From a virus, in IMG/VR virus record IMGVR_UViG_3300009155_000106, positions 1 through 41,330 of that record: a DNA stretch of 41,330 bases. One strand, 5' to 3'. Below the pieces are notes generated by a model. The model was not told the DNA's origin and did not search any database. It saw nothing but the letters and a program-made list of their open reading frames with translations. Positions 32,401 through 40,312 of this stretch are shown piece by piece (position 1 is the first letter of the stretch; every line of letters starts with the position of its first letter). A program made the translations under genes and the position numbers.

Positions 32401-33383
32401 TGACATTTTCTCCATGCATTAAATGCCAGCATCGCCGCTGCACCTTTGTGAATGTGAGTTTCTATGATATCATAAACATTGATTCCATTCAACACCATAT
32501 CATTTATATCCTTTTCTTTTATAGTATCAGGAAAAACACATACTTTTTCTTTATTTTCAATAAGTTTATAAAGAACCTCAACCACTACCTTATTTCTCGG
32601 TTCATTATCCACAACAAAGATAAGATCCTGGTTCTGAAACTTTTCCCTGACCTCTAGAAAATTTCCTACACCCAAGCAAGCAAGGGAGTTGGGAAGGAAC
32701 AGACTGTCAATCGGACCCTCCACAACAAAGATTGGTTTGCTCTTGTCAATTTTCTCCATCCCATAAATTAGACGAATCTTTTCATCAGTCTTCAGGGTGA
32801 TATATTTTGGTTTGATATTTCCAAAAGATCTACCCTGCGCTCCAATGAATTGGTTGTGTTCATCATAGATTGGAATTATGATTCGCTCATCATCAATCAA
32901 TTCGTAGGATTCATTTACCGATTTTGCGAATTGAGAAAAATGCTTTGTATATCCAAATCGTTTCCATTCAGACTTTGGAATCTTTCGTGCCGTGAGAAAC
33001 TTGATTGCCACATGATCTACTGGGAGATCTGAAATTTCATCATATGATGGTCGTGAAGAAAATACAGGAGGTTTGAATTCTTCTGTCACCTCTTCAATTC
33101 TCTTATCCTTATCTGCAAACTTCTCAAGACAATATTGCTTGAACAACGCAGGAGAGATCACTTCAAGAAACTTGTACACATTATATGAAACCCCACAGTT
33201 ATGACATTTATAAAAATAACTATCCTTACTGCTGAAGAAATAACCTCTCGCTTTGTTCTTATTTGTCTCGGAATCACCACAAAAGACACAACGGCAGTTA
33301 GCAAGATTTACCTTCTTCCATTTAAATTTCACAAGGGAATTAGAAACCAAATTGATATATTTACGATCAAGATAAGCAGACAT
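32397..33383 (-). CDS. DNA primase (T4 gp61-like)
   Basis: The 328-aa protein makes RNA primers on the lagging strand with the gp41-type helicase. It has an N-terminal zinc finger (C32-x2-C35 and C60-x2-C63) and a TOPRIM core: FVVEGPIDSLFLPNSL with the Glu of motif IV near residue 224, and IFVVDNEPRNK with its Asp. I start it at the ATG at 33383, which overlaps the helicase stop (TAATG); the codon four residues earlier is TTG. Gene order helicase-primase matches T4-like replication clusters. Confidence 0.9.
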   Translation of the reverse strand: MSAYLDRKYINLVSNSLVKFKWKKVNLANCRCVFCGDSETNKNKARGYFFSSKDSYFYKCHNCGVSYNVYKFLEVISPALFKQYCLEKFADKDKRIEEVTEEFKPPVFSSRPSYDEISDLPVDHVAIKFLTARKIPKSEWKRFGYTKHFSQFAKSVNESYELIDDERIIIPIYDEHNQFIGAQGRSFGNIKPKYITLKTDEKIRLIYGMEKIDKSKPIFVVEGPIDSLFLPNSLACLGVGNFLEVREKFQNQDLIFVVDNEPRNKVVVEVLYKLIENKEKVCVFPDTIKEKDINDMVLNGINVYDIIETHIHKGAAAMLAFNAWRKCQ

Positions 33384-34747
33384 TAGAAATTCCAATCTTC
33401 AAACTTTTGACCCTTTTGCTTTGGTTGATTAGCAATAGGAATAGTAATGAGATTTGTGTGTTGCGGTGGAATATCGGAAAGTTTCATCTTAGCACGCTGA
33501 ATGTTAAGCAAGAACTTACGATTGGTTGCTGTATCATTGTAACGATTCTTTAACTGCTTCACCATGATCTGATTCTGTTCCGCAAGTTCATCTGTAGAGA
33601 TCAAGGCGAACATAAAGTCAGCAGTTGCTGGAAGACCAAATGACTCGGAAGTATCCTCAAGACTAACATCCGTGTTTGAATGCCCAGAGCGAGTAGTTTG
33701 CGTGGCACTGAAAATTGGTACATTATATTCAACCGCAAGACCACGAATCTCCTCTGCAATTGACTTGATGTAAGTGTAGGAGTTTACATTGTTTCCACTC
33801 TTTACTCTTGCTGAAGCACAGATGTTCAGATAATCAATGAAGATCACATCGGGTTTAAACTTACGCTTCAACCAAAGTTCATCCAACAAAAACCGAAAGT
33901 GATTTACATTTGCTGTAGCAGTTGGATATTCCTTGATGATAAGTTTACCTTGAACTCCAGCACTCAGATTCTGAATTTTCTTTTCATAGATTACCTTTGA
34001 AAGTTCGCGAAGATTATCAAGAGTAACATCAAGAAGATTTGCATCAATGCGTTCTGCAATTCTTTCCTCTGCCATCTCACAGGTGATGTATAGAACCTTA
34101 CAATTCTTTTTGAGACAATTTGCAGCATGATGGCACAGGAACAATGATTTACCAACACCAGTTCCTGCCATGACAATGTTCAAAGTCTTTGCAGGAGTTC
34201 CCCCATTTGTGATCTGATTGAATCCATCCAAATCAAATGGAATTCGTTTCTCTACCGTGTGGTAGAAATCATATCGTTTCTCATAGTCTTCAATGTAATC
34301 GTGACCAATATGAACATCAAATGATACCGACAACGCCTTGGATAGAATATCAGGAATAGATCCCTGAGATTGCTGAGTCTTTCCATCTATAATCTGAATG
34401 GATTCCATGATCGCATTATATACCGCCTTATCCTTGCAGAAAGTTTCAGTTTCTGTCATCAACCATTCAGAATCAACATTTTCCTTTGAATTGCAAATCT
34501 CCTCCACATAATTTGTGATGCGCTTCATCTCTTCTTGATTAATACTTTTGTTCTTATCAAGAATGATATAGATCGCTTCCTTTGTGGGAAGGTTATTATA
34601 TTTTAGAATAAATTCATGAATAGTCTCAAAAACAAATCGTAGTCCACGATCATGAAAATACTCCCTCTGTAGGAAGGGAGTAACTTTTCGTGCGTATGTC
34701 TCGTTCTTGAGAAGGTTGTGAAGAATTAGTTTTTCAACATCAGTCAT
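33383..34747 (-). CDS. Replicative DNA helicase (T4 gp41-like)
   Basis: The 454-aa protein is a DnaB-family hexameric helicase. An N-terminal helical region (1-150) resembles gp41, and the RecA-type core has Walker A MAGTGVGKS, Walker B-type PDVIFIDYLN and motif H3/H4-like segments (PIFSATQTTRSG). It unwinds the fork ahead of the split DNA polymerase and carries the primase. The ATG overlaps the end of uvsX by eight bases, showing tight coupling. Confidence 0.92.
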   Translation of the reverse strand: MTDVEKLILHNLLKNETYARKVTPFLQREYFHDRGLRFVFETIHEFILKYNNLPTKEAIYIILDKNKSINQEEMKRITNYVEEICNSKENVDSEWLMTETETFCKDKAVYNAIMESIQIIDGKTQQSQGSIPDILSKALSVSFDVHIGHDYIEDYEKRYDFYHTVEKRIPFDLDGFNQITNGGTPAKTLNIVMAGTGVGKSLFLCHHAANCLKKNCKVLYITCEMAEERIAERIDANLLDVTLDNLRELSKVIYEKKIQNLSAGVQGKLIIKEYPTATANVNHFRFLLDELWLKRKFKPDVIFIDYLNICASARVKSGNNVNSYTYIKSIAEEIRGLAVEYNVPIFSATQTTRSGHSNTDVSLEDTSESFGLPATADFMFALISTDELAEQNQIMVKQLKNRYNDTATNRKFLLNIQRAKMKLSDIPPQHTNLITIPIANQPKQKGQKFEDWNF

Positions 34748-35783
34748 CGGTGTTCTCTATGGTTTTCTCTCCACCATAACTGAACTGAGTATACACTGCC
34801 TTCTCCACTAACGCAAGAACATCTTTGGTAAAATACTTTTCTGGATTATCATAAATCGTCTTCTCAAACGCTTTGGTTCCATCTGGAAGTTCAATGCGCG
34901 TTGAATTCTTTTTGAATATTCCAGCAGATACCGCAACATCCACAAGACCATAATATGGGTCAAGTCCAGTTTCGTAATTCAACCGAATATCCACCATGCT
35001 ATTTTCTTTGGTGAATCTACCCTTATAAAGTTTACAATGAATGATATTTCCAACAACCTCACCATCAGAATTCTTATCCTTTCGCTTGGAAAGATAAAGA
35101 ATAGTTGATGCCGCATACTTCAATCCCTGACCACCAGCAAGTTCTGCCGTTGGGAACATTCCCATGGATTGATATGTGTGGTTTGTCATCAGAAGAGGAA
35201 TCTTCGCCACACCAAGTTTTACCGTCAAGACTCTAAATGTAGCCTTGATGATTTGTGCGCGGGTCATATCCCTTGTATCTTTTCCATCAGCGGTATCAGT
35301 CATCTCTTTGGTCGTGGACAACATTCCCAACGAATCAAGAACGATGAAGGTTGGTTTCTGTTCCCCTTTGGGAAGGTCAATATATTTGTCCACAATCGTA
35401 ATTACTTGATGACGAAATTCCTCCACCGTTGATACTGGAAATACTGCAATTCGCTTTGGGTCAATTCCACGATTCTTGAACATCTCAGAAGTAACTGCTT
35501 GTTCAGAATCAAAATATAAAACAACAGCATTGGGATTATCCCGTAAAAACTTAGAGGCAATTCCCAAAGCGATATAAGTCTTTCCTGTGGATGTTTCTCC
35601 CGCAATCGCTGTAATTTTATTATTTGGCATTCCATTATAAATGGATGCCGACAGTAGTCCATTCAGAATATAACATCCAGTATCCACGAATCCATTTACA
35701 TCACTTCCCTCAAGACCATCGGAAACCAGTGATGCGTATTTGTTTCCAGAATTCTTAACCATAGACGATAAAAAATCACTCAT
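34740..35783 (-). CDS. uvsX: UvsX recombinase (RecA-like)
   Basis: The 347-aa protein has the RecA/UvsX core: Walker A GETSTGKT, Walker B-like PTFIVLDSLGML and a following LLMTNHTYQS segment. It forms filaments on single-stranded DNA for strand exchange in recombination-dependent replication. I start it at the ATG at 35783, preceded by AAGGAA; the start six codons earlier is a TTG. It lies between the C-terminal polymerase half and the helicase, as expected of the T4-type cluster. Confidence 0.92.
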   Translation of the reverse strand: MSDFLSSMVKNSGNKYASLVSDGLEGSDVNGFVDTGCYILNGLLSASIYNGMPNNKITAIAGETSTGKTYIALGIASKFLRDNPNAVVLYFDSEQAVTSEMFKNRGIDPKRIAVFPVSTVEEFRHQVITIVDKYIDLPKGEQKPTFIVLDSLGMLSTTKEMTDTADGKDTRDMTRAQIIKATFRVLTVKLGVAKIPLLMTNHTYQSMGMFPTAELAGGQGLKYAASTILYLSKRKDKNSDGEVVGNIIHCKLYKGRFTKENSMVDIRLNYETGLDPYYGLVDVAVSAGIFKKNSTRIELPDGTKAFEKTIYDNPEKYFTKDVLALVEKAVYTQFSYGGEKTIENTDD

Positions 35784-35793
35784 AATATTCCTT

Positions 35794-36945
35794 TCAACCA
35801 AATAGGTTTTCTAATGTATTTTTCTTTTCAGTTGACCACCCAATAGTATCTAGAATGGCGGTCAGAGGATCAATAAAAGATTTCTCAAATTGCGTTTTAT
35901 AATCAATATATTTCTCAAGTTCAAATTCTTTTGGAAGAACATTTGGAAAAGAAATAACCTGATCTTCTCCAATGCAACCACCAACAGGATTTGGTTTCTT
36001 GAGCATTAGAAATTTAATCTTATCTCCTTCAATAATCTTCCTATATTTCTTACCAATCTTGAATTTAGCAAGATAATGATTGTAAATCAAAGCACCCTTT
36101 ACGGCAATAGGTGTTGATTTTTTATAAATTGCAGAACGATCAATATATTTTTCCAATCCGTTTACGCTACGAGGAAATGCAATATCCTCTGGAGGCAGTG
36201 CGTAAAATTCATTACGACACTTCTCAACAAAGTCTATCATATCCTGTGCAGTGCCATTCATGGTAATATTGATAGCCTTCTTAAGATGCTTACGGACAAA
36301 CTCTGGAGTTGAAGAACGAGTAGTTTCAATTCCCATGATCTTGAGTTTAGGTTCTGCATAGCGCACACCTTCAGAATCCCAAACATTCAACATATACCGT
36401 TTCTTGGCAGTCCATATTCCCTTGTCGGCAATGACTTCCCGACCCATCTGCATTTTGTTCTCGTATGCATTCATGGTGAGTGCGAGTTCAGCAAACTTCT
36501 TCTCAATGAATGGAATGATCGCCTGTTCCGCAGACTTATCTAAGAAATCAACTACGGTCTTTGTCGGTGGTCGCGAAACTGGTTTTCCATCAAAAAGACC
36601 TGTGTTTGGAAATACCTTCAAGACTAGATTATTAAGACACAGATAAACAGAATCTGTATCTGATGCAATCACATAATCCACATCGGTAGTGCCAATAATC
36701 TTGTTGAGATATTTGTTTAGTTCTTGACCGATCCATTGAATTGACAATTGACCCGACAGAGTAATCGCCTCTGCGAGTTCGGTAGAATAATATCTAAAAT
36801 ATTGGTTCCCTATCGCACCGTAAGCGGAGTTTAACTGAATCTTGCGAACCAACTGAAAATTATGATACTTGGATATATCATGTTCAGTTTGTTTTTTCAG
36901 TGCCATTAGTTGGGCATCGGTGAACTTGGAGTAGTCTTTTGACAT
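35794..36945 (-). CDS. DNA polymerase B, C-terminal half (palm/thumb)
   Basis: The 383-aa protein carries the second half of a T4 gp43-type polymerase: the motif B helix KIQLNSAYGAIGN (35-47), motif C ASDTDSVY (94-101, two catalytic Asp), the palm and thumb, and a final ENLFG. The last residues match the T4 clamp-binding tail (FLFG). Residues 1-34 align with T4 fingers sequence just before motif B, so the split is in the fingers. AAGGAT precedes the ATG. It must act with the N-terminal half encoded at 38525-40006; the intact pair would be about 876 residues, near T4's 898. Confidence 0.93.
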   Translation of the reverse strand: MSKDYSKFTDAQLMALKKQTEHDISKYHNFQLVRKIQLNSAYGAIGNQYFRYYSTELAEAITLSGQLSIQWIGQELNKYLNKIIGTTDVDYVIASDTDSVYLCLNNLVLKVFPNTGLFDGKPVSRPPTKTVVDFLDKSAEQAIIPFIEKKFAELALTMNAYENKMQMGREVIADKGIWTAKKRYMLNVWDSEGVRYAEPKLKIMGIETTRSSTPEFVRKHLKKAINITMNGTAQDMIDFVEKCRNEFYALPPEDIAFPRSVNGLEKYIDRSAIYKKSTPIAVKGALIYNHYLAKFKIGKKYRKIIEGDKIKFLMLKKPNPVGGCIGEDQVISFPNVLPKEFELEKYIDYKTQFEKSFIDPLTAILDTIGWSTEKKNTLENLFG

Positions 36946-37148
36946 AATGTAGAATCCTTTTTAATTCCAAAGGTGGCATTCGCCCAAACATTCAACTGAT
37001 CACTTCTAAAATGCCGAATCGTTCCACCTTCAGTCAAGACCACGGCGAAAATATCGTTTTCCCATGTTCCGCCATCGCGAACATATAAAATATAACCATC
37101 ACCCATAGGTGTGGTTACAGGAATTGGATTTTTAAACTCGTAAATCAT
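36906..37148 (-). CDS. Small conserved phage protein
   Basis: The 80-aa protein (IYEFKNPIPVTTPMGDGYILYV, later GGTIRHFRSDQLNVW) has the pattern of a small T4-like phage protein of unknown function. It overlaps the polymerase C-terminal half by 40 bases. No ribosome-binding site is present; a TTGACT-17-TATCAT promoter ends exactly 6 bases before the ATG, so a leaderless message is likely. It is the last gene of the insertion between the polymerase halves. Confidence 0.72.
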   Translation of the reverse strand: MIYEFKNPIPVTTPMGDGYILYVRDGGTWENDIFAVVLTEGGTIRHFRSDQLNVWANATFGIKKDSTLCQKTTPSSPMPN

Positions 37149-37154
37149 TCACAC

Positions 37155-37183
37155 ATGATACTACAAACTCAATGTAGAGTCAA
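37155..37183 (-). promoter_or_regulatory. Sigma-70-type promoter, 6 nt from start codon
   Basis: TTGACT (37178-37183) and TATCAT (37155-37160) on the minus strand are separated by 17 bp; each box has one mismatch. Six bases separate the -10 box from the ATG of the 80-aa gene. Confidence 0.6.
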
Positions 37184-37528
37184 GAGATACTTAGTCTGAT
37201 TGAGAACACTTAACATTTCATCGCGAATATTTAAAAGTTCTGTATCTTGTTCAGACAAATCGTTTGGAAGTTCATTGATTAAATAATTTTCAAAATACTT
37301 CAATACTGGCATTGGATGAGCAGTTTCGTACCCTTGTAGATCAATACTTCTATTCTGCTGTGTATCTTTTCCATACTTGCCCATATATGTTTCCACAAAG
37401 GTATCAATTAGTGGATCCAATCCTGCGTATGCCTTACCCAATGCTTTGTGTTCAGCATATGATGGTGTTTGCCAATGGTGAACGCGAAGTTGGTTTTGAA
37501 GTGTCAGTAATTTCGAAATACATTCCAT
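37169..37528 (-). CDS. DUF5856-type small protein, ferritin/Dps-like
   Basis: I start it at the ATG at 37528, which has GAGGAA 5 bases upstream; the longer frame runs into the preceding gene. The 119-aa protein has the signature QLRVHHWQTPSYAEHKALGK followed by DPLIDTFVETYMGKYG, a family frequent in T4-like phages and annotated DUF5856. The His/Glu pattern of its helices recalls Dps-like ferritins, but iron binding is not shown. A late promoter lies upstream. Function unknown. Confidence 0.75.
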   Translation of the reverse strand: MECISKLLTLQNQLRVHHWQTPSYAEHKALGKAYAGLDPLIDTFVETYMGKYGKDTQQNRSIDLQGYETAHPMPVLKYFENYLINELPNDLSEQDTELLNIRDEMLSVLNQTKYLLTLH

Positions 37529-37547
37529 AATTGTTCCTCTTATGAAG

Positions 37548-37555
37548 TATTTATA
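37548..37555 (-). promoter_or_regulatory. Late promoter TATAAATA in the replication region
   Basis: A perfect late element overlaps the stop codon of the 79-aa gene and is followed by the ribosome-binding site of the DUF5856-type gene. It places one late unit inside an otherwise early replication cluster. Confidence 0.7.
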
Positions 37556-37793
37556 ATTTTTGCTTCCACACACCATCCACAATAAATCCATATGATGAGG
37601 TTTCATCTTCTGGAAACTTGGCAACCACATATGGTTTAGTTTTCTTAGTCGTCAGGAGGTCATTCAGGGCATCACATTCGGTGACCGCACTAGTCTTCTT
37701 CTTAAATGCCAGAACGCCCTTACGAGGTACTCCCAAGGAGTCTTTCAGGTTGTCGTCAACGAAGTTGTTCAGTTTGGTCATAATTCCATACAT
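37551..37793 (-). CDS. Small hypothetical protein
   Basis: I place the start at the ATG at 37793, since the first possible start at 37838 lies inside the Leu tRNA. GGAG is 10 bases upstream. The 80-aa product (MYGIMTKLNNFVDD then a Lys-rich middle and a C-terminal YGFIVDGVWKQKL) has no recognised domain. It follows the tRNA pair in the cassette between the polymerase halves. Confidence 0.6.
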   Translation of the reverse strand: MYGIMTKLNNFVDDNLKDSLGVPRKGVLAFKKKTSAVTECDALNDLLTTKKTKPYVVAKFPEDETSSYGFIVDGVWKQKL

Positions 37794-37813
37794 TATCGTC
37801 GTCTCCGATTTAA

Positions 37814-37886
37814 TAAGGATGGTGGGACTCGAACCCACACTGGAATCATTTTAAGTGATTTGTCTCTGCCATTGGACTACATCCCC
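37814..37886 (-). tRNA. tRNA-Leu(UAA), class I-like
   Basis: The minus strand folds as a cloverleaf: acceptor GGGGATG with CATCCTT (two G-U pairs), a D arm, anticodon stem AATCA/TGATT with loop CTTAAAA (anticodon UAA, codon UUA), a short 5-base variable loop and T arm GTGGG-TTCGAGT-CCCAC. The short variable loop is unusual for leucine tRNAs, which normally have a long one. CCA is not encoded. It lies six bases from the glutamine tRNA. Confidence 0.85.
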
Positions 37887-37891
37887 AAAAA

Positions 37892-37962
37892 CTACCCCGC
37901 TTGGATTCGAACCAAGAAAAGAAGCTCCAAAGGCTTCTGTGATACCATTTCACCACGGGGTA
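37892..37962 (-). tRNA. tRNA-Gln(UUG)
   Basis: The minus strand folds as a cloverleaf: perfect 7-bp acceptor TACCCCG/CGGGGTA, D arm GTGA/TCAC, anticodon stem GAAGC/GCTTC with loop CTTTGGA (anticodon UUG, codon CAA) and T arm CTTGG-TTCGAAT-CCAAG, then a G discriminator as expected for Gln. Its 5' end directly follows the stop codon of the RNA methyltransferase gene. Confidence 0.88.
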
Positions 37963-38502
37963 TTAAAACACATTACTTGCGAGTGCGTACATTGCGATAC
38001 CACTCGCGGTTCCTACATTCAGACTCCTGACAGTTCCATATTGTTTAATATACAAGATGTGATCACAGATGTCGAGGATTTCTGTTGGTAGACCGACTTG
38101 TTCTTGACCGAACGCTAGAACATAATGTGTATTTGTGTTCCATTCAAAAGTATCAATCGCCGTAGCACCTGGAACATTATCTATGCCGATGATCTTTACC
38201 GTACCATAGGTCTGACGAAGAATCTTCATTCTTTCATCTAGTTCGGTAAAAGTCTTGGCATGAATGAAATTAGTATAATGATGTGTTCCAACAGTGCCAC
38301 GGCGATCATACTGCTTGGATCCGTATAGGATCACCTGCTTCGCGAGGAACGCATTTGAGTTACGAATGACTGTAGCGATGTTGAAATCATTGTAAAGATT
38401 GCTGCAAAGAACGGTAAAATTATTCCGTTTTGCATCAAGATCTGCAATAATCGCTTCGTGCGTCCAGTAATGAAAGTAGTCAATAATGTTCCTCGTTTCC
38501 AT
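37963..38502 (-). CDS. SPOUT (TrmH/SpoU) RNA 2'-O-methyltransferase
   Basis: The 179-aa protein has the three SPOUT motifs: NIATVIRNSNAF (motif 1), LAFGQEQVGLP (motif 2, the FGxExxGL knot) and VRSLNVGTASGIAMY (motif 3). Such enzymes transfer methyl groups from S-adenosylmethionine to ribose 2'-OH of tRNA or rRNA as dimers. It is the first gene of a cassette whose next two genes are tRNAs, so tRNA is a likely substrate. A perfect sigma-70-like promoter ends 6 bases before the ATG and no ribosome-binding site is present. Confidence 0.87.
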   Translation of the reverse strand: METRNIIDYFHYWTHEAIIADLDAKRNNFTVLCSNLYNDFNIATVIRNSNAFLAKQVILYGSKQYDRRGTVGTHHYTNFIHAKTFTELDERMKILRQTYGTVKIIGIDNVPGATAIDTFEWNTNTHYVLAFGQEQVGLPTEILDICDHILYIKQYGTVRSLNVGTASGIAMYALASNVF

Positions 38503-38508
38503 CCGTCT

Positions 38509-38536
38509 ATTATACCAGAAAACTTTACTTTGTCAA
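38509..38536 (-). promoter_or_regulatory. Sigma-70-type promoter of the methyltransferase-tRNA cassette
   Basis: TTGACA (38531-38536) and TATAAT (38509-38514) on the minus strand are spaced 16 bp and match both consensus boxes. Only 6 bases separate the -10 box from the start codon. Confidence 0.8.
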
Positions 38537-40006
38537 TGCCCTACGCATGAGTTCCTTAGTGATTTCCTCTAAATGTTTTTGCGATTCAATCATTTTATTT
38601 TTGAATGTTTTACGCTCTTGATACATCGTATCCATAAGTTCTGGTAAGAATCCACGAATATCCTTGCGATAGGTTGTCCCATTGGCAGCAACGGATAGAT
38701 TCTTTTCCTTGAATTGTTGTATTAATTTAGTGGCAACAACATCACCTTTGAGAATAGCATCTGGTGAAATAAGACCACGCACTTCATCGGGTGTGATTGT
38801 CTCTGTGGAAATATTATAATGCATGATGAGATGCGGATAAAGTGAATTCAAGTCAAAGGATACTACCCATTCATGCATACCGACAAGAGGTTCCTTGACA
38901 TAAGCACCAGCATATTGCTCATCCTTTCGTCCCCTCTTCTTGGGAGGAATGACGATGTTCTTCTTGCTCAAGTAATTATAGATGATTACATCCCATGTAC
39001 GAACCTGAGAGAATACATCCTGAAAATTAACTCCTGCTGAATATGCAAGTGCCACAGAGAGTTCTATAAGCTTTAACTTCTCTTCCAATTTCTGAACGAG
39101 TTCAACATCTCGGATATTATACTGAATAAACTTCTGGAAATCCTTCTTGTAGAACTCATTCATACTCTCGTATTCATCATATGCCAATTTACGCTGACCT
39201 AATTCAACATACGCAATATGATCAAGACGATAAGATTCCTGATTGACATATGTGAATGTCTTGTAGACTTCAAAGTAGTCGAGCATGGAGACTCCGATGA
39301 TATCATACATCAGATCTTCCTTACCATTGCGAGTGATATACTTTTCCTTTAGAATACCCCAAGGAGAAAGCATCTTTGCTGCTTTATGTCCAAGAACCTT
39401 TTTGATTCTCTTGATGAGATATGGAAAGTCAAAGAAACGAATGTTCCAACCACTCACAACATCGGGATAATTCTTGGCAAAGTATTCAAGGAATTCTCTG
39501 AGTAGTTTCTGTTCATCTTGATATTCAAATACCTTGATATCCATATCGCCAGGATTGAATATACCAAGACAGAAAGTTGCATTTCCATGCTTACTGGAAA
39601 ATACAGTAATCGCAATGATCTCTTCTTCAGGATCTTCAATTGAAGGCCACCCCTTCTCAGAGGTGGTTTCAATGTCAATATACATGATGTCTATCTGTGA
39701 AAAATCATAGGAAATATCAGTTCCATATTTGCGATTGATGAACTGATATTCGGTTTGAATATCACCATGAATCTCAAAATTGGGGACATCAGCATACTTC
39801 TCAGAGAATTCCTTGTATGACTGATAAGAATCAAATGTCATTTCATGAACATACTGACCATGAATCGAAAGAGAATCAGTTTTCTTTTTAGACGGCAGAT
39901 AAACGCTTGGAACATATTCCTCACTCCTATAGACAGTTATGCCATTCTCTTTTTCTGCATAAAGAATGGACTTGAAATCATAAAATACATTTGTATAGAA
40001 ATTCAT
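38525..40006 (-). CDS. DNA polymerase B, N-terminal half (exonuclease/palm)
   Basis: The 493-aa protein has the first half of a T4 gp43-type polymerase: exonuclease motifs DIETT (D111, E113), WNIRFFDFPYL (D193) and YNIRDVELV (Y296, D300), then palm motif A SFDLNSLYPHLI with D385. It ends shortly after the start of the fingers (QERKTFKNKM then MRRALTK) with a normal stop. Motifs B and C are encoded 1.6 kb downstream at 35794-36945. No intein or intron signatures are seen, so two subunits probably assemble. Confidence 0.93.
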   Translation of the reverse strand: MNFYTNVFYDFKSILYAEKENGITVYRSEEYVPSVYLPSKKKTDSLSIHGQYVHEMTFDSYQSYKEFSEKYADVPNFEIHGDIQTEYQFINRKYGTDISYDFSQIDIMYIDIETTSEKGWPSIEDPEEEIIAITVFSSKHGNATFCLGIFNPGDMDIKVFEYQDEQKLLREFLEYFAKNYPDVVSGWNIRFFDFPYLIKRIKKVLGHKAAKMLSPWGILKEKYITRNGKEDLMYDIIGVSMLDYFEVYKTFTYVNQESYRLDHIAYVELGQRKLAYDEYESMNEFYKKDFQKFIQYNIRDVELVQKLEEKLKLIELSVALAYSAGVNFQDVFSQVRTWDVIIYNYLSKKNIVIPPKKRGRKDEQYAGAYVKEPLVGMHEWVVSFDLNSLYPHLIMHYNISTETITPDEVRGLISPDAILKGDVVATKLIQQFKEKNLSVAANGTTYRKDIRGFLPELMDTMYQERKTFKNKMIESQKHLEEITKELMRRALTK

Positions 40007-40311
40007 TTGGATTTTAGGTATGCTGCAAGCAGCACAGAGTAATTGATCAAATCTTCTAGAGTATCATACACGGTTTCATCTTCAACACTCAATTTCCCTC
40101 TGCTGGCGAATGATGTCAATCGTGACATCTTATCGGTCATGCGAACAAGGAATGCTTGCTCAGTGGAGCAAACCCCCAATGCTTCTGCACGACGAAAGTT
40201 CGCAAAGGGATCACTACCACTGCCAGCGTAGTCTGCATTCTTTTTTCTCATAAGGTCAAGTGCAGAGCAACACATATCTTCATGCATTTTAAAAAGTTCA
40301 TCACGAGTCAT
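40003..40311 (-). CDS. MazG-like/Nmad1 NTP-pyrophosphatase-type protein
   Basis: I start it at the ATG at 40311 with GGAG 6 bases upstream; the earlier start is a TTG. The 102-aa protein has the pattern KKNADYAG...DPFANFRRAEALGV, VRMTDKMSRL and VYDTLEDLINYSVLL. This fits the DUF1599 / nucleotide-modification-associated family of all-alpha NTP-pyrophosphatase-like proteins. It may sanitise nucleotides for phage DNA synthesis. It overlaps the polymerase N-terminal gene by 4 bases. Confidence 0.75.
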   Translation of the reverse strand: MTRDELFKMHEDMCCSALDLMRKKNADYAGSGSDPFANFRRAEALGVCSTEQAFLVRMTDKMSRLTSFASRGKLSVEDETVYDTLEDLINYSVLLAAYLKSK

Positions 40312-40312
40312 A

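Noticed and set aside
37794-37838. Longer start of the 80-aa gene at 37838
   Set aside because: That start lies inside the leucine tRNA; the ATG at 37793 has GGAG upstream.
35794-40006. Inteins or a group I intron at the polymerase split
   Set aside because: No intein residues at either end, no homing endonuclease between the halves, and both halves have normal starts and stops.
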